Shown one piece after another: positions 35,425 through 43,297 of a stretch of DNA of 57,057 nucleotides. A model generated the notes under the pieces. It was not told where the DNA came from, ran no database searches, and worked only from the letters and a program-made list of their open reading frames with translations. The position numbers and the translations under genes are program-made. Numbering within the stretch: the first letter of the stretch is position 1; each line of letters begins with the position of its first letter. Source of the stretch: Bacteroidales bacterium (GTDB lineage Bacteria; Bacteroidota; Bacteroidia; Bacteroidales; Bacteroidaceae); the NCBI GenBank assembly GCA_015060965.1, contig SUXN01000017.1, forward strand, positions 1 to 57,057, in the 5' to 3' direction.

Positions 35425-36744
35425 TTAAAGACCTTTAAGTATGTAATATGTTGCTACACCAGTTGTTCCTTGCTTTTCTAATATATCACTCAATTGTTGC
35501 AAAATGCGAAAAGCTGTAGTTCTATTTGTATTTAAAAGTTTCTGCACATCAGAATTAGTTACCTTACCATTTTTTGCAACGAAGTCAATTATTGGAAAAT
35601 ACTTTTCATCTATCTTTTGAGCCTTTAATTGCGACTGTACATCCGTATAATATGTAATCATCAAACCGCTAACAACCTCAATAATTGGTGGCAATAGTTT
35701 GTATGAAGCCACAGCATCCATAATGCGTTTATAGCCACGCCCCCAACTTTCAATGTCACCACATCTGAACAAGGTGTTTGCAATGGATGGATTATATGGT
35801 TTCGATGGATGTTTCTCAAACAATCTTGCAGTAGTCCAATCCTCAGGCAATCTACCTGCATTCCAAAAGACAATATGATCCGGATATACACTGATTTGGA
35901 TAGGTGTAGCATCAGCATAGTCTTTATGTGCTACTGCATTCATCAGTGACTCTCGTATTGCCTCTACAGGGAATTGTGGAGTTTCACGGCGAGAAATACC
36001 CTCATATGAAATGCTATAGATAAGATACTTGGTTTTAATGAGGTCAATAGATTTCTCTATCTGTTCCATTAAAGAACCATGAATCTCATCTTGAAAAGCA
36101 AGGTCTTCATTATCGGATTTGAAGAACCCGATCTTGATGTATGCCCCTCTTACATACTTCTCTGGATCCGGATGGAAAAGCAGTATGGCAGCTCTGCTCA
36201 GTTGAGCAGTTTCTTTGTCAATCAAGCGTAAATCTTCAAGTAGATTCTCTGTTGAATCGTTCAGTACATCTTCATCTACACGATTGCTTTTAGCCGCTTC
36301 TTTTCTGAAACGGTTAAGAGCATCTTTAGACAAGTCATCAATTGATACACCAGCCATGGGAACCTCATCCCAATTCTTTCCTGTACGCTGTAAAATAAAA
36401 CGATTCAAGGCTGCACCTTTCAACTCCTGTTTAGTGCTACCTGAACGATAATGGTATTGACCTTTATAATTTATTGGATTGGAATATGCAGGAACATCAA
36501 TTTCCAAATATTCAAGACCGTTCTCTTCAAGAATATTCACATCGACCATAATACCAAGAACATCTCGTACCTTATTGGGAATATCCTCTGATAGCTTCTT
36601 GACATTATCCAGTCCTACGACTTTGCCGTTATCATCCTTGCCTATATATAATTTGCCACCGACAGCGTTGGCGAAACCACATATCCATTTCAGATATTCG
36701 TCTCTCCAACTCTCTTTCCACTCAATGTTCTGGTTTTCGCTCAT
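35425..36744 (-). CDS. AlbA_2 (Schlafen-type)/HATPase regulator with winged helix
   Basis: About 439 residues from ATG 36744 (MSENQNIEWKES; 36762 is the alternative). An N-terminal AlbA_2 domain contains IEWKES and GFANAVGGKLYIGKDDNGKV (about 10-45). A central GHKL-like ATPase segment carries RESLMNAVAHKDY (about 265). A C-terminal winged-helix part has NSDVQKLLNTNRTTAFRILQ. This is the family often annotated as ATP-dependent DNA helicase RecG-related or putative transcriptional regulator; it is not a helicase. It stands alone between two efflux operons, is more AT-rich than they are, and may have been acquired. Its target is unknown. Confidence 0.85.
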   Translation of the reverse strand: MSENQNIEWKESWRDEYLKWICGFANAVGGKLYIGKDDNGKVVGLDNVKKLSEDIPNKVRDVLGIMVDVNILEENGLEYLEIDVPAYSNPINYKGQYHYRSGSTKQELKGAALNRFILQRTGKNWDEVPMAGVSIDDLSKDALNRFRKEAAKSNRVDEDVLNDSTENLLEDLRLIDKETAQLSRAAILLFHPDPEKYVRGAYIKIGFFKSDNEDLAFQDEIHGSLMEQIEKSIDLIKTKYLIYSISYEGISRRETPQFPVEAIRESLMNAVAHKDYADATPIQISVYPDHIVFWNAGRLPEDWTTARLFEKHPSKPYNPSIANTLFRCGDIESWGRGYKRIMDAVASYKLLPPIIEVVSGLMITYYTDVQSQLKAQKIDEKYFPIIDFVAKNGKVTNSDVQKLLNTNRTTAFRILQQLSDILEKQGTTGVATYYILKGL

Positions 36745-36916
36745 ATTTGAATATCTCATCATATACTAATGTACAAATTTAATTATAAATTTCTGTTTAG
36801 TCACGAATTAGTCGTTTAAATTCTATATGATTCAGGAATAAGGTTTATCTTATGATTCACAAATAAGAAGAGATATAAACATCAGACCTGCTGTCACAAC
36901 CTATCGGATATTTTTA

Positions 36917-36924
36917 TAATTTTG
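36917..36924 (+). promoter_or_regulatory. -7 element (TAATTTTG) of the EmrAB-TolC operon
   Basis: TAATTTTG at 36917 matches TAnnTTTG and would start transcription near 36931, leaving a leader of about 180 bases before ATG 37111. Confidence 0.55.
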
Positions 36925-36983
36925 CAGCAAATTTGATATACAAGTGCACAACAGACACCACAGAAAACCCATTAAATATTACG

Positions 36984-37060
36984 CGAAGAGTTTCAACGCT
37001 ATCGTTCCGTTCTGGAATTACCTCTTCGACTGATTCTGTTAACCACAGCATCTGCTGTGG
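36984..37060 (+). promoter_or_regulatory. Structured leader of the EmrAB-TolC operon
   Basis: Within the leader CGAAGAG (36984-36990) pairs with CTCTTCG (37022-37028), and CCACAGCA (37043-37050) pairs perfectly with TGCTGTGG (37053-37060). No T-run follows the second hairpin, so it would regulate as an operator or translational structure rather than a terminator. The rest of the 348-base gap 36763-37110 has no gene. Confidence 0.4.
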
Positions 37061-37110
37061 CACAATCTGTATAACAATCACATTTTATTTAATCATATAA
37101 TTTTATTCTA

Positions 37111-38418
37111 ATGAGTAAAAAACATTTGCTCACGACGGCAATTGCCATGCTGTCGTGGGTATGCGTAACGTATGCTCAGGAGCGTGTCATGAGCATAAGC
37201 GAACTGTTCAGCCTGTGCGACAACAACAGTACAGGTATTGAGATGGCACGCGCGACACTAAAGCAGGCAACCGAAGGCGTCGAGGTTGCCAAGAGCGCCA
37301 GACTGCCTCAACTGGAAGCTTCGCTGTCGGCAAGTTTCCTTGGCAACGGCTATGTGGTCGACCGTAATTTCGGAGACGTGACAAAGGCCGATATGCCGCA
37401 CTTCGGGAATAATTTCGCATTGAAGGCGTCACAGGTCATATATGCAGGCGGAGCGATAGATGCGGGCATAAAGCAGGCCGAGCTTCAGAAAGAGATTGCT
37501 GCGCAGGGGCTTGAGGCTACACGTCAGAATATACGCTTTATGGTTCTCGGCAACTACCTTGAGCTTTACAAGCTGCATAACCAGGCAAAGGTATACCGCA
37601 GGAACATTGAGCAGACAACGCTGCTCGTGGAGCATATCAAGGCACGTTACAACGAGGGAGTCGTACTGAGCAATGATGTCACACGCTACGAGCTGCAGCT
37701 CGAGCAACTGCGTCTGGCGCTGAGTGAGGTAGAGAGCGCGATAAGCATCATGAATTATAACATTACAGCGACCCTTGACATGCCGGCCTCCACTGTGATA
37801 ATACCAGACAGCACGTTGCTTGAAGAGCAGATTCCACTAACGACCAATGAGGAGTGGCTGCAGATGGCCGGCAAGAGCCCAAAGATGCAGATTGCAGGCC
37901 TCAACCTGAAAATCCAAAAGCAGAAAGAGCGCACAGCAAAAGCCGGACGTCTGCCACAGATTGCCTTGGTGGCCGAGAACAACTTCAACGGCCCGATAAC
38001 GATTGAGATTCCTGCAATAGACAAGAATTTCAACTACTGGTTCGTGGGCGTAGGTCTGCGCTACGACATCGCATCGCTGTGGAAGAGCAACCGCAAGATA
38101 CGTACCGAGAAGGCCGGGACACTGCGCGCACAACATAACGTGGAGCTTGCACGCGAGGATACCGACATTGCCGTAAACAGTGCTTTTGTGGCTGTTCAGC
38201 AGGCCTTCGAGCGTATGCATACACAGGAGAAGAGTGTCGCACTCGCTACAGAGAACTACAACGTCATAAACAACCGTTACCTCAACGGGCTTGCACTCGT
38301 GACGGAGATGATTGACGCAAGCAATTCATGTCTCAGTGCCGAGCTGCAGCTGGTGAACGCACGCATAAACATCATTTACAGTTACTACAGCCTGCAACGT
38401 GCCGCAGGAACATTATAA
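37111..38418 (+). CDS. TolC-like outer-membrane efflux channel (EmrAB system)
   Basis: A 435-residue OEP-family protein with a signal peptide (LLTTAIAMLSWVCVTYAQ). The paired alpha-helical hairpins can be followed through KQATEGVEVAKSARLPQLEA (about 45) and RTEKAGTLRAQHNVELARED (about 330). It lacks the lipoprotein Cys found in OprM-type members. It is first in a plus-strand operon with an EmrA-like adaptor 21 bases downstream and an EmrB-like transporter after that. Together they make a tripartite pump for small molecules. Confidence 0.88.
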   Translation: MSKKHLLTTAIAMLSWVCVTYAQERVMSISELFSLCDNNSTGIEMARATLKQATEGVEVAKSARLPQLEASLSASFLGNGYVVDRNFGDVTKADMPHFGNNFALKASQVIYAGGAIDAGIKQAELQKEIAAQGLEATRQNIRFMVLGNYLELYKLHNQAKVYRRNIEQTTLLVEHIKARYNEGVVLSNDVTRYELQLEQLRLALSEVESAISIMNYNITATLDMPASTVIIPDSTLLEEQIPLTTNEEWLQMAGKSPKMQIAGLNLKIQKQKERTAKAGRLPQIALVAENNFNGPITIEIPAIDKNFNYWFVGVGLRYDIASLWKSNRKIRTEKAGTLRAQHNVELAREDTDIAVNSAFVAVQQAFERMHTQEKSVALATENYNVINNRYLNGLALVTEMIDASNSCLSAELQLVNARINIIYSYYSLQRAAGTL

Positions 38419-38439
38419 ACAATTCTAATACAGAAAATC

Positions 38440-39483
38440 ATGGAAAACCAGAATAAACCAAAGAGAAAGACAACCGTTGTAAACATACTCATCTTCATTG
38501 TAGCAATCGCAGGCCTGGTGTGGATTGCATCGCAGTTCATACACATTGGCGGCGAGTACACCGACAATGCCCAGGTGCGACGCCACATCACTCCCATCAA
38601 CGCCCGTGTACAGGGTTTTGTAAAGGAGATACGCTTTGACGAGTTCCAGGATGTAAAGAGGGGCGACACACTGATGATTATCGAGGATACCGAGTACCGC
38701 CTGCGTGTGCTGCAGGCCGAGGCATCGTTGCAGAGCGCACAGCAGAACCGTACGGCAGCAGGCACCACAGCAAGCACTGCAAAGAACAATATCGGGGTGA
38801 GCGATGCCGCACTTGCCGAGGTTGAGGTACTGCTTGCCAACGCAAGGACCGAGGAGGAACGCTATGAGAGACTGCTTTCACAGGGAGCCGTCACACAGCA
38901 GCAGTATGACGGAGTAAAGACACATTACGAGGCAACACTCGCAAAGTACAATACAATGAAGATGCAACGCAAGAGCACCACACTGGTGAGCGACGAGCTC
39001 TCACTGCGCCTTGAGCAGCAGAACACCCTTGTAGAGCTTGCCGAAACAGCTCTTGAGCTTGCAAGACTGAATCTCTCGTATACGGTAATAACCGCCCCTG
39101 CCGACGGAGTCATGGGACGCAGGAATATACAGGAAGGACAGCTCATACAGCCCGGACAGGCCATTGCGAATATCGTGGAGAGCGGAGAGATGTGGATTGC
39201 CGCCAACTACAAGGAGACACAGATTGCAAACATAAAGGAGGGCTCGGCTGTGGAGATTACCGTTGACGCGGTGCCCGGTGTGACCTTCAAGGGCACGGTG
39301 CGCTCAATCTCCGACGCCACAGGAGCGCAGTTCTCGCTCGTGCCCACCGACAACTCGGCCGGAAACTTTGTAAAGGTACAGCAGCGCATACCGGTGCGCA
39401 TCGAGTTCACCGGGGAGAACAGCACCGAGGAACTTGCACACCTGCGCAGTGGAATGAATGCTGAATGTAAAGTTATCAAGTAA
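38440..39483 (+). CDS. EmrA/HlyD-type adaptor
   Basis: A 347-residue membrane fusion protein. One N-terminal helix (VVNILIFIVAIAGLVWIA) precedes the EmrA phrase YTDNAQVRRHITPINARVQG (about 45-64). A long coiled hairpin follows (about 95-210), then the second lipoyl half (TVITAPADGVMGRRNIQEGQ) and a beta-barrel (WIAANYKETQIANIKEGSAV). Two features, TDNAQV near the membrane helix and NYKETQ near residue 255, are diagnostic for EmrA-type partners of DHA2 MFS pumps. The stop overlaps the start of the next gene by one base (TAATG). Confidence 0.9.
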   Translation: MENQNKPKRKTTVVNILIFIVAIAGLVWIASQFIHIGGEYTDNAQVRRHITPINARVQGFVKEIRFDEFQDVKRGDTLMIIEDTEYRLRVLQAEASLQSAQQNRTAAGTTASTAKNNIGVSDAALAEVEVLLANARTEEERYERLLSQGAVTQQQYDGVKTHYEATLAKYNTMKMQRKSTTLVSDELSLRLEQQNTLVELAETALELARLNLSYTVITAPADGVMGRRNIQEGQLIQPGQAIANIVESGEMWIAANYKETQIANIKEGSAVEITVDAVPGVTFKGTVRSISDATGAQFSLVPTDNSAGNFVKVQQRIPVRIEFTGENSTEELAHLRSGMNAECKVIK

Positions 39484-41075
39484 TGGCAGGAGATTGGCAA
39501 CAGGGACCGTTCCGTATACCCACGTTCAAGGATTGGGTCCCGCATAATGTAAGGTTCGCAATGCTCATTGCATTCGCGTTCTGCTTTCAGCTGGCAGGCG
39601 GAGTATATCTTGGCGGCATGAACCACATGATGGGAAGCCGCGCATTGATGCAGGAGGAGGTGATGATGGCAGCCTACTCGTCATTCATTGGACTGACGGT
39701 AACCTTTCCGTTGGTCTTCAGGATAAAGTTCCGCTTCAAGTCGCGCAATATCATAATGTCCGCGGCATTGATGATTGCCGTCTGCAACATTGTGACCATG
39801 CACAGCGACAATCCCTTCGTGCTGTGCTCCGCAGGTTTCATCGTGGGAAGCTGCCGACTGATAGGTACGTTCGAGTGCATGTCGACACTGCAAGGAAAGC
39901 TCGCCCCCAACCACGACCAGACGATATTCTTCTGTGTGCTGTTCTGCATCATCCTCACGGCAATACAGCTGTCGGGCGTTGCAACGGTATATATGGACAT
40001 ATACTACAACTGGAAGTACATGCACCTGTTCACAATGGCAACGATGCTCACTGTCACACTGTGTGCTCTTGTGATGATGAAAAACATACGTCTCATGGAG
40101 ATTATGCCTTTCAAGGGCATCGACTGGCCGGGAATGATGCTGTGGAGCCTGTTCCTGCTGTCAGGAACATTCACTATGCTTTTCGGCAAGCACTTCGACT
40201 GGCTTGAATCGCCCTACATACGCATTGGCATTGTGGTGTGCGCATTGTCGCTGCTGCTTGCTGTAAGACAGATGCTCTGCACGCCAAAGCCCTATTTCGA
40301 GCCGGAGCTGTTCAGCTACAAGTGTCTGCACATCGCCTGTTGGCTCATATTGATGATGATTCTGCTGCTTGCTACCCCCAAGGCCATTGAGGGTGCCATG
40401 CTCGGCAGTATACTCAAGTTCGACAACGAAGCGACAATGGGCATAAACTGGACGGTAGTTGCAGGAGGAGTACTGGGTTCGCTGAATGCCTTCTACTGGC
40501 TCGCGCTGAGGAGAGTACGCTACAAATGGATGATTCTGCTCGGATTCTGTTGCCTTGTGGGCTACCAGGCTGTGATGTATTTCATCATCGACCCGCGCAT
40601 GACAGTCGAGATGTTCTACCTTCCGTCGCTGCTCCATGGATTCGGGTACACCACCCTTTATGTGGTACTAACGCTCTATGCAATAAGGCAGATACCTTTC
40701 AAGTTCTTCCTGCAGCCGGTGGGAATATTGGGATTCATACGTACAGGAGTAGGAACGGCAGCTGCCGCAGCCCTTGTGACACACCTGATGACACAGCTCA
40801 TAGCACAGAACAGCATGACTCTCGGCATGGAGCTTGATGCCGTGAACCCCATTGCTGCACACATGCCTACAGGAGCACTTTACGGTGCACTAATGCAGCA
40901 GGCCATGCTTGTGAGCATGAAGCAGATTCTCGGCTGGTTCACCATCGGTGGGATAATACTGTTGCTGCTTATACTAACGATGCCCTATATAAAGACACGG
41001 TTCCGCGGAATGCCAAGCATGAAGAACTACCGCAAGATGGTAAAGGCGTTATACAGAAGGAGAAGAAAAGAGTAA
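39483..41075 (+). CDS. EmrB-like MFS efflux transporter
   Basis: A 530-residue polytopic protein with about 14 hydrophobic segments, as in DHA2 drug:proton antiporters. The first cytoplasmic segment is unusual in length and composition (MAGDWQQGPFRIPTFKDWVP). The usual motif A region is diverged, with FRIKFRFKSRN after helix 2. The C-terminus is basic (MVKALYRRRRKE). The adaptor and TolC genes directly upstream support a tripartite pump role, with substrate unknown. No TetR, MarR or AraC regulator gene sits next to the operon. Confidence 0.85.
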   Translation: MAGDWQQGPFRIPTFKDWVPHNVRFAMLIAFAFCFQLAGGVYLGGMNHMMGSRALMQEEVMMAAYSSFIGLTVTFPLVFRIKFRFKSRNIIMSAALMIAVCNIVTMHSDNPFVLCSAGFIVGSCRLIGTFECMSTLQGKLAPNHDQTIFFCVLFCIILTAIQLSGVATVYMDIYYNWKYMHLFTMATMLTVTLCALVMMKNIRLMEIMPFKGIDWPGMMLWSLFLLSGTFTMLFGKHFDWLESPYIRIGIVVCALSLLLAVRQMLCTPKPYFEPELFSYKCLHIACWLILMMILLLATPKAIEGAMLGSILKFDNEATMGINWTVVAGGVLGSLNAFYWLALRRVRYKWMILLGFCCLVGYQAVMYFIIDPRMTVEMFYLPSLLHGFGYTTLYVVLTLYAIRQIPFKFFLQPVGILGFIRTGVGTAAAAALVTHLMTQLIAQNSMTLGMELDAVNPIAAHMPTGALYGALMQQAMLVSMKQILGWFTIGGIILLLLILTMPYIKTRFRGMPSMKNYRKMVKALYRRRRKE

Positions 41076-41121
41076 TAATACAGAAAGATGGCGACCATGG
41101 TCGCCATCTTTCTGTATTATT
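41074..41121. terminator. Perfect 48-bp palindrome between convergent genes (bidirectional terminator)
   Basis: Positions 41074-41097 are the exact reverse complement of 41098-41121 (centre GGCGACCATGGTCGCC). The palindrome touches the stop codon of the MFS gene (41073-41075) and contains that of the convergent gene (41117-41119). It can therefore end transcripts from both sides. Confidence 0.8.
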
Positions 41122-41632
41122 CGCCTTTGTACATATTCTGATATTCCTGTTGAGAAAACTCTACATTTACCCTTTTCTCAAGAATCATCAATGCGGTATC
41201 GGGCCAATAAGCCTTGTCATCATCGAGAATAAAACGCATTACCGTATCGCTGAGCAATTCAAACGTAACATCGTTATATTTGTCCCAACTGTCAAAACCA
41301 TAAAAATCGGATATGCCTTCACATATTTTACTCTTTACAACATTCCCCTCCGGTTTCTTTACACGCACCATTTGAAGATACTTACCCGCTTCATCCCATT
41401 CAGGCATATGGATTCTATCGCCACGAAAAAACACTCCTCCTACAGTAAAAATCAAAGAATCATTTCTTTCACCACACCAAATATAGAACTGGTGTACATC
41501 ATCATTCCATATATAATTCCAGCAACCGACTAACGGAGACAACTCCCCGTCACCATCTTCTTGTGGGGCACTAATGAAACTCTGCATTGTCAATGACAAT
41601 GCGAAAAGTCCAATGATAGTGAAAGGCCGCAT
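41117..41632 (-). CDS. Exported protein, tandem paralogue B (candidate periplasmic immunity protein)
   Basis: About 171 residues from ATG 41632 (MRPFTIIGLFALSLTMQSFI), which aligns exactly with the paralogue's signal peptide. A start at 41680 (MKKTFFLFF...) is closer to the upstream stop but interrupts the hydrophobic core with VNRENRMRP. After SA|PQED comes SPLVGCWNYIW, a lipocalin-like opening, then WCGERNDSLIF, RVKKPEGN and KAYWPDTALMI. All of these are shared with the 41685-42218 protein at moderate identity. It follows a muramidase gene in the same operon. The function is unknown; immunity to the muramidase is an inference from context. Confidence 0.75.
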   Translation of the reverse strand: MRPFTIIGLFALSLTMQSFISAPQEDGDGELSPLVGCWNYIWNDDVHQFYIWCGERNDSLIFTVGGVFFRGDRIHMPEWDEAGKYLQMVRVKKPEGNVVKSKICEGISDFYGFDSWDKYNDVTFELLSDTVMRFILDDDKAYWPDTALMILEKRVNVEFSQQEYQNMYKGE

Positions 41633-41684
41633 CCTATTTTCGCGGTTCACCGCAAAGAATAAAAAGAAAGTTTTCTTCATTGTA

Positions 41685-42218
41685 TTATTCACCTTTATAC
41701 ATAAAAAGGTAAGTCTCATCAGAGAATTCATGATTAACCCTGTCTCGACGTATCATTCTTGCAGTGTCGGGCCAATAACTTCTCTTGTCTCCCAAAATGA
41801 ACAGCATTGTTGAATCATTAAGAACCTCAAACGAAATATCGTTGTAAAGATTTCTCCTGTCATAATTATAAGAACCATTTGATATGCCTTCACTTATCTT
41901 GGTCTTCACAAAATTACCTTCAGGTTTCTTTACACGTATCATCTGAATGAACATTCTTTCTTCATCATAGGTTGTTTCCGCCGAGTGTAGTTTCTGTCCG
42001 TAAAAGAAAGAGCCTCCCATTGTGAATATCAAGGAGTCATTCCTTTCACCGACCCATACTGCAAAGTGAGAACCTATTTCATATCCCTCCTTCCAATCCC
42101 ATGTTCCAACTAACGGCGACAACTCCTCGTCACCATCTTCTTGCGGGGCACTAATGAAACTCTGCATTGTCAATGACAATATAACAAGTCCCAAAATTAA
42201 AAGGAATGTTCTTTTCAT
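41685..42218 (-). CDS. Exported protein, tandem paralogue A (candidate periplasmic immunity protein)
   Basis: A 177-residue product with signal peptide MKRTFLLILGLVILSLTMQS then FISA and a mature start PQEDGDEELSPLVGTWDW. The body is beta-rich (FAVWVGERNDSLIFTMGGSF; MIRVKKPEGNFVKTKI). It shows clear similarity to its downstream neighbour, and a 71-base stretch over the signal/mature junction is 68/71 identical in DNA. It lies 4 bases after the GH108-type muramidase gene, so the genes are tightly coupled. Small Sec-exported proteins right behind a peptidoglycan hydrolase often protect the producer, which makes that the leading hypothesis, unproven. Confidence 0.77.
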   Translation of the reverse strand: MKRTFLLILGLVILSLTMQSFISAPQEDGDEELSPLVGTWDWKEGYEIGSHFAVWVGERNDSLIFTMGGSFFYGQKLHSAETTYDEERMFIQMIRVKKPEGNFVKTKISEGISNGSYNYDRRNLYNDISFEVLNDSTMLFILGDKRSYWPDTARMIRRDRVNHEFSDETYLFMYKGE

Positions 42219-42222
42219 AATA

Positions 42223-43167
42223 TCAAAATTTTATAGGATATCTCAATTGGCTACCAACTTTCTCAGCAATACCGTTCAATCTTTTAATCCAACCTTTGTA
42301 GAATGCAAATTGGGAAGAATCTTTTTGCGCCTCATCCCTGTAATGATAATACCTGTTCTTAATTATTTCATCAATCAACCATTTAGGGTCACAAGCATGT
42401 ATGGCCTCTAATGTTTTTGGCCCCATCAGACCATCAACATTCAGCGAAGCTCCTCTACTGTTCAATATCTGCTGTACACGTTTAACAACACCACCTGCAT
42501 AGGAATTTATCATATAATCATTAAGTACATAAGCCAAATTCTTGTCTCTTATGTATCCTAACTTATACTTATCCCACATGGCCTTATAGAGACTGCGGGC
42601 ATCATCGACCGTGAGGTCTTTTATAGGTTTGGACTTACCACCAGGCAAGGCATATTTATAGTCCTCCATAAAGGATTTTGTTATGCCGTACATGGTTTCC
42701 CCACCACGGTCATTAGGATGATTTGAATAACCACCCTCGGATTTTAGAGTATGGCCAATAACAGAATCAAACTTTGCTCTGTTCATGTAATCAAACTCTT
42801 CCTCGTGATAAGGAGCACGGTTAAGGATTTGTGTTCCCAATTCACCATTCAATTTGGGATACTTTATTACCCTCATCCTGTCAAGCGTTTTTTCACGTTG
42901 CCAAGGGTCAAAGTTAAGTTCTTTTTCATCATTTCCAAAATCTGGACCACTTTTAACATTGATTGACTCCTGTTTGGGTTGCTCAAAAGGGTTATTAACT
43001 TTAGGTTCGGGCTTATTGTCACCCAAGAACACATACCTTGTATTGTCCTTAGGACCCATTGAATGAGGGAAGAACGAATGAAGTGCCTGACGGTTTTTCT
43101 TCTCCTTTTCAATTTCTTCAGGGTTGTCAGAAATGAAGAATTCTGTGCTTTTAAATTTATCTTCCAT
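42223..43167 (-). CDS. GH108-type muramidase with PG_binding_3 domain, no signal peptide
   Basis: About 314 residues from ATG 43167 (MEDKFKSTEFF); the in-frame 43239 start lies upstream of the -7 element at 43185 and is less likely. The first 130 residues are hydrophilic and disordered-looking (EEIEKEKKNRQ, NPFEQPKQES). Then comes the GH108 hallmark SEGGYSNHPNDRGGETMYGI (catalytic Glu near 142), a domain rich in Tyr/Lys, and a PG_binding_3-like region (GGVVKRVQQILN, VDGLMGPKTLEAI). GH108 enzymes cleave the glycan strand of peptidoglycan and occur in phages and as secreted toxins. There are no phage genes nearby. The missing signal peptide means delivery by phage-like lysis or a contact system. 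Confidence 0.82.
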   Translation of the reverse strand: MEDKFKSTEFFISDNPEEIEKEKKNRQALHSFFPHSMGPKDNTRYVFLGDNKPEPKVNNPFEQPKQESINVKSGPDFGNDEKELNFDPWQREKTLDRMRVIKYPKLNGELGTQILNRAPYHEEEFDYMNRAKFDSVIGHTLKSEGGYSNHPNDRGGETMYGITKSFMEDYKYALPGGKSKPIKDLTVDDARSLYKAMWDKYKLGYIRDKNLAYVLNDYMINSYAGGVVKRVQQILNSRGASLNVDGLMGPKTLEAIHACDPKWLIDEIIKNRYYHYRDEAQKDSSQFAFYKGWIKRLNGIAEKVGSQLRYPIKF

Positions 43168-43184
43168 ATTACTGCTTTTTTGTA

Positions 43185-43192
43185 CAAAAGTA
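43185..43192 (-). promoter_or_regulatory. -7 element (TACTTTTG) of the muramidase operon
   Basis: Minus strand TACTTTTG matches TAnnTTTG 18 bases before ATG 43167; no good -33 is visible. It supports the shorter start of the muramidase. Confidence 0.45.
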
Positions 43193-43239
43193 TGCTTACT
43201 GCGACTGCTTAAGGTTGTTGTTTTACCATACTTTTTCAC

Positions 43240-43247
43240 TATCTTCG
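43240..43247 (+). promoter_or_regulatory. -7 element (TATCTTCG) of the SpmAB-phosphoesterase-ybeY operon
   Basis: TATCTTCG differs from TAnnTTTG by one base and is preceded after 19 bases by GTTG (43217-43220). The same TATCTTCG form is used before prfB at 49817. Confidence 0.5.
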
Positions 43248-43297
43248 CATCGTGGTTGGCTACGGCCGCTCTATAAATGTCTTAAAAAGAGGATTCT

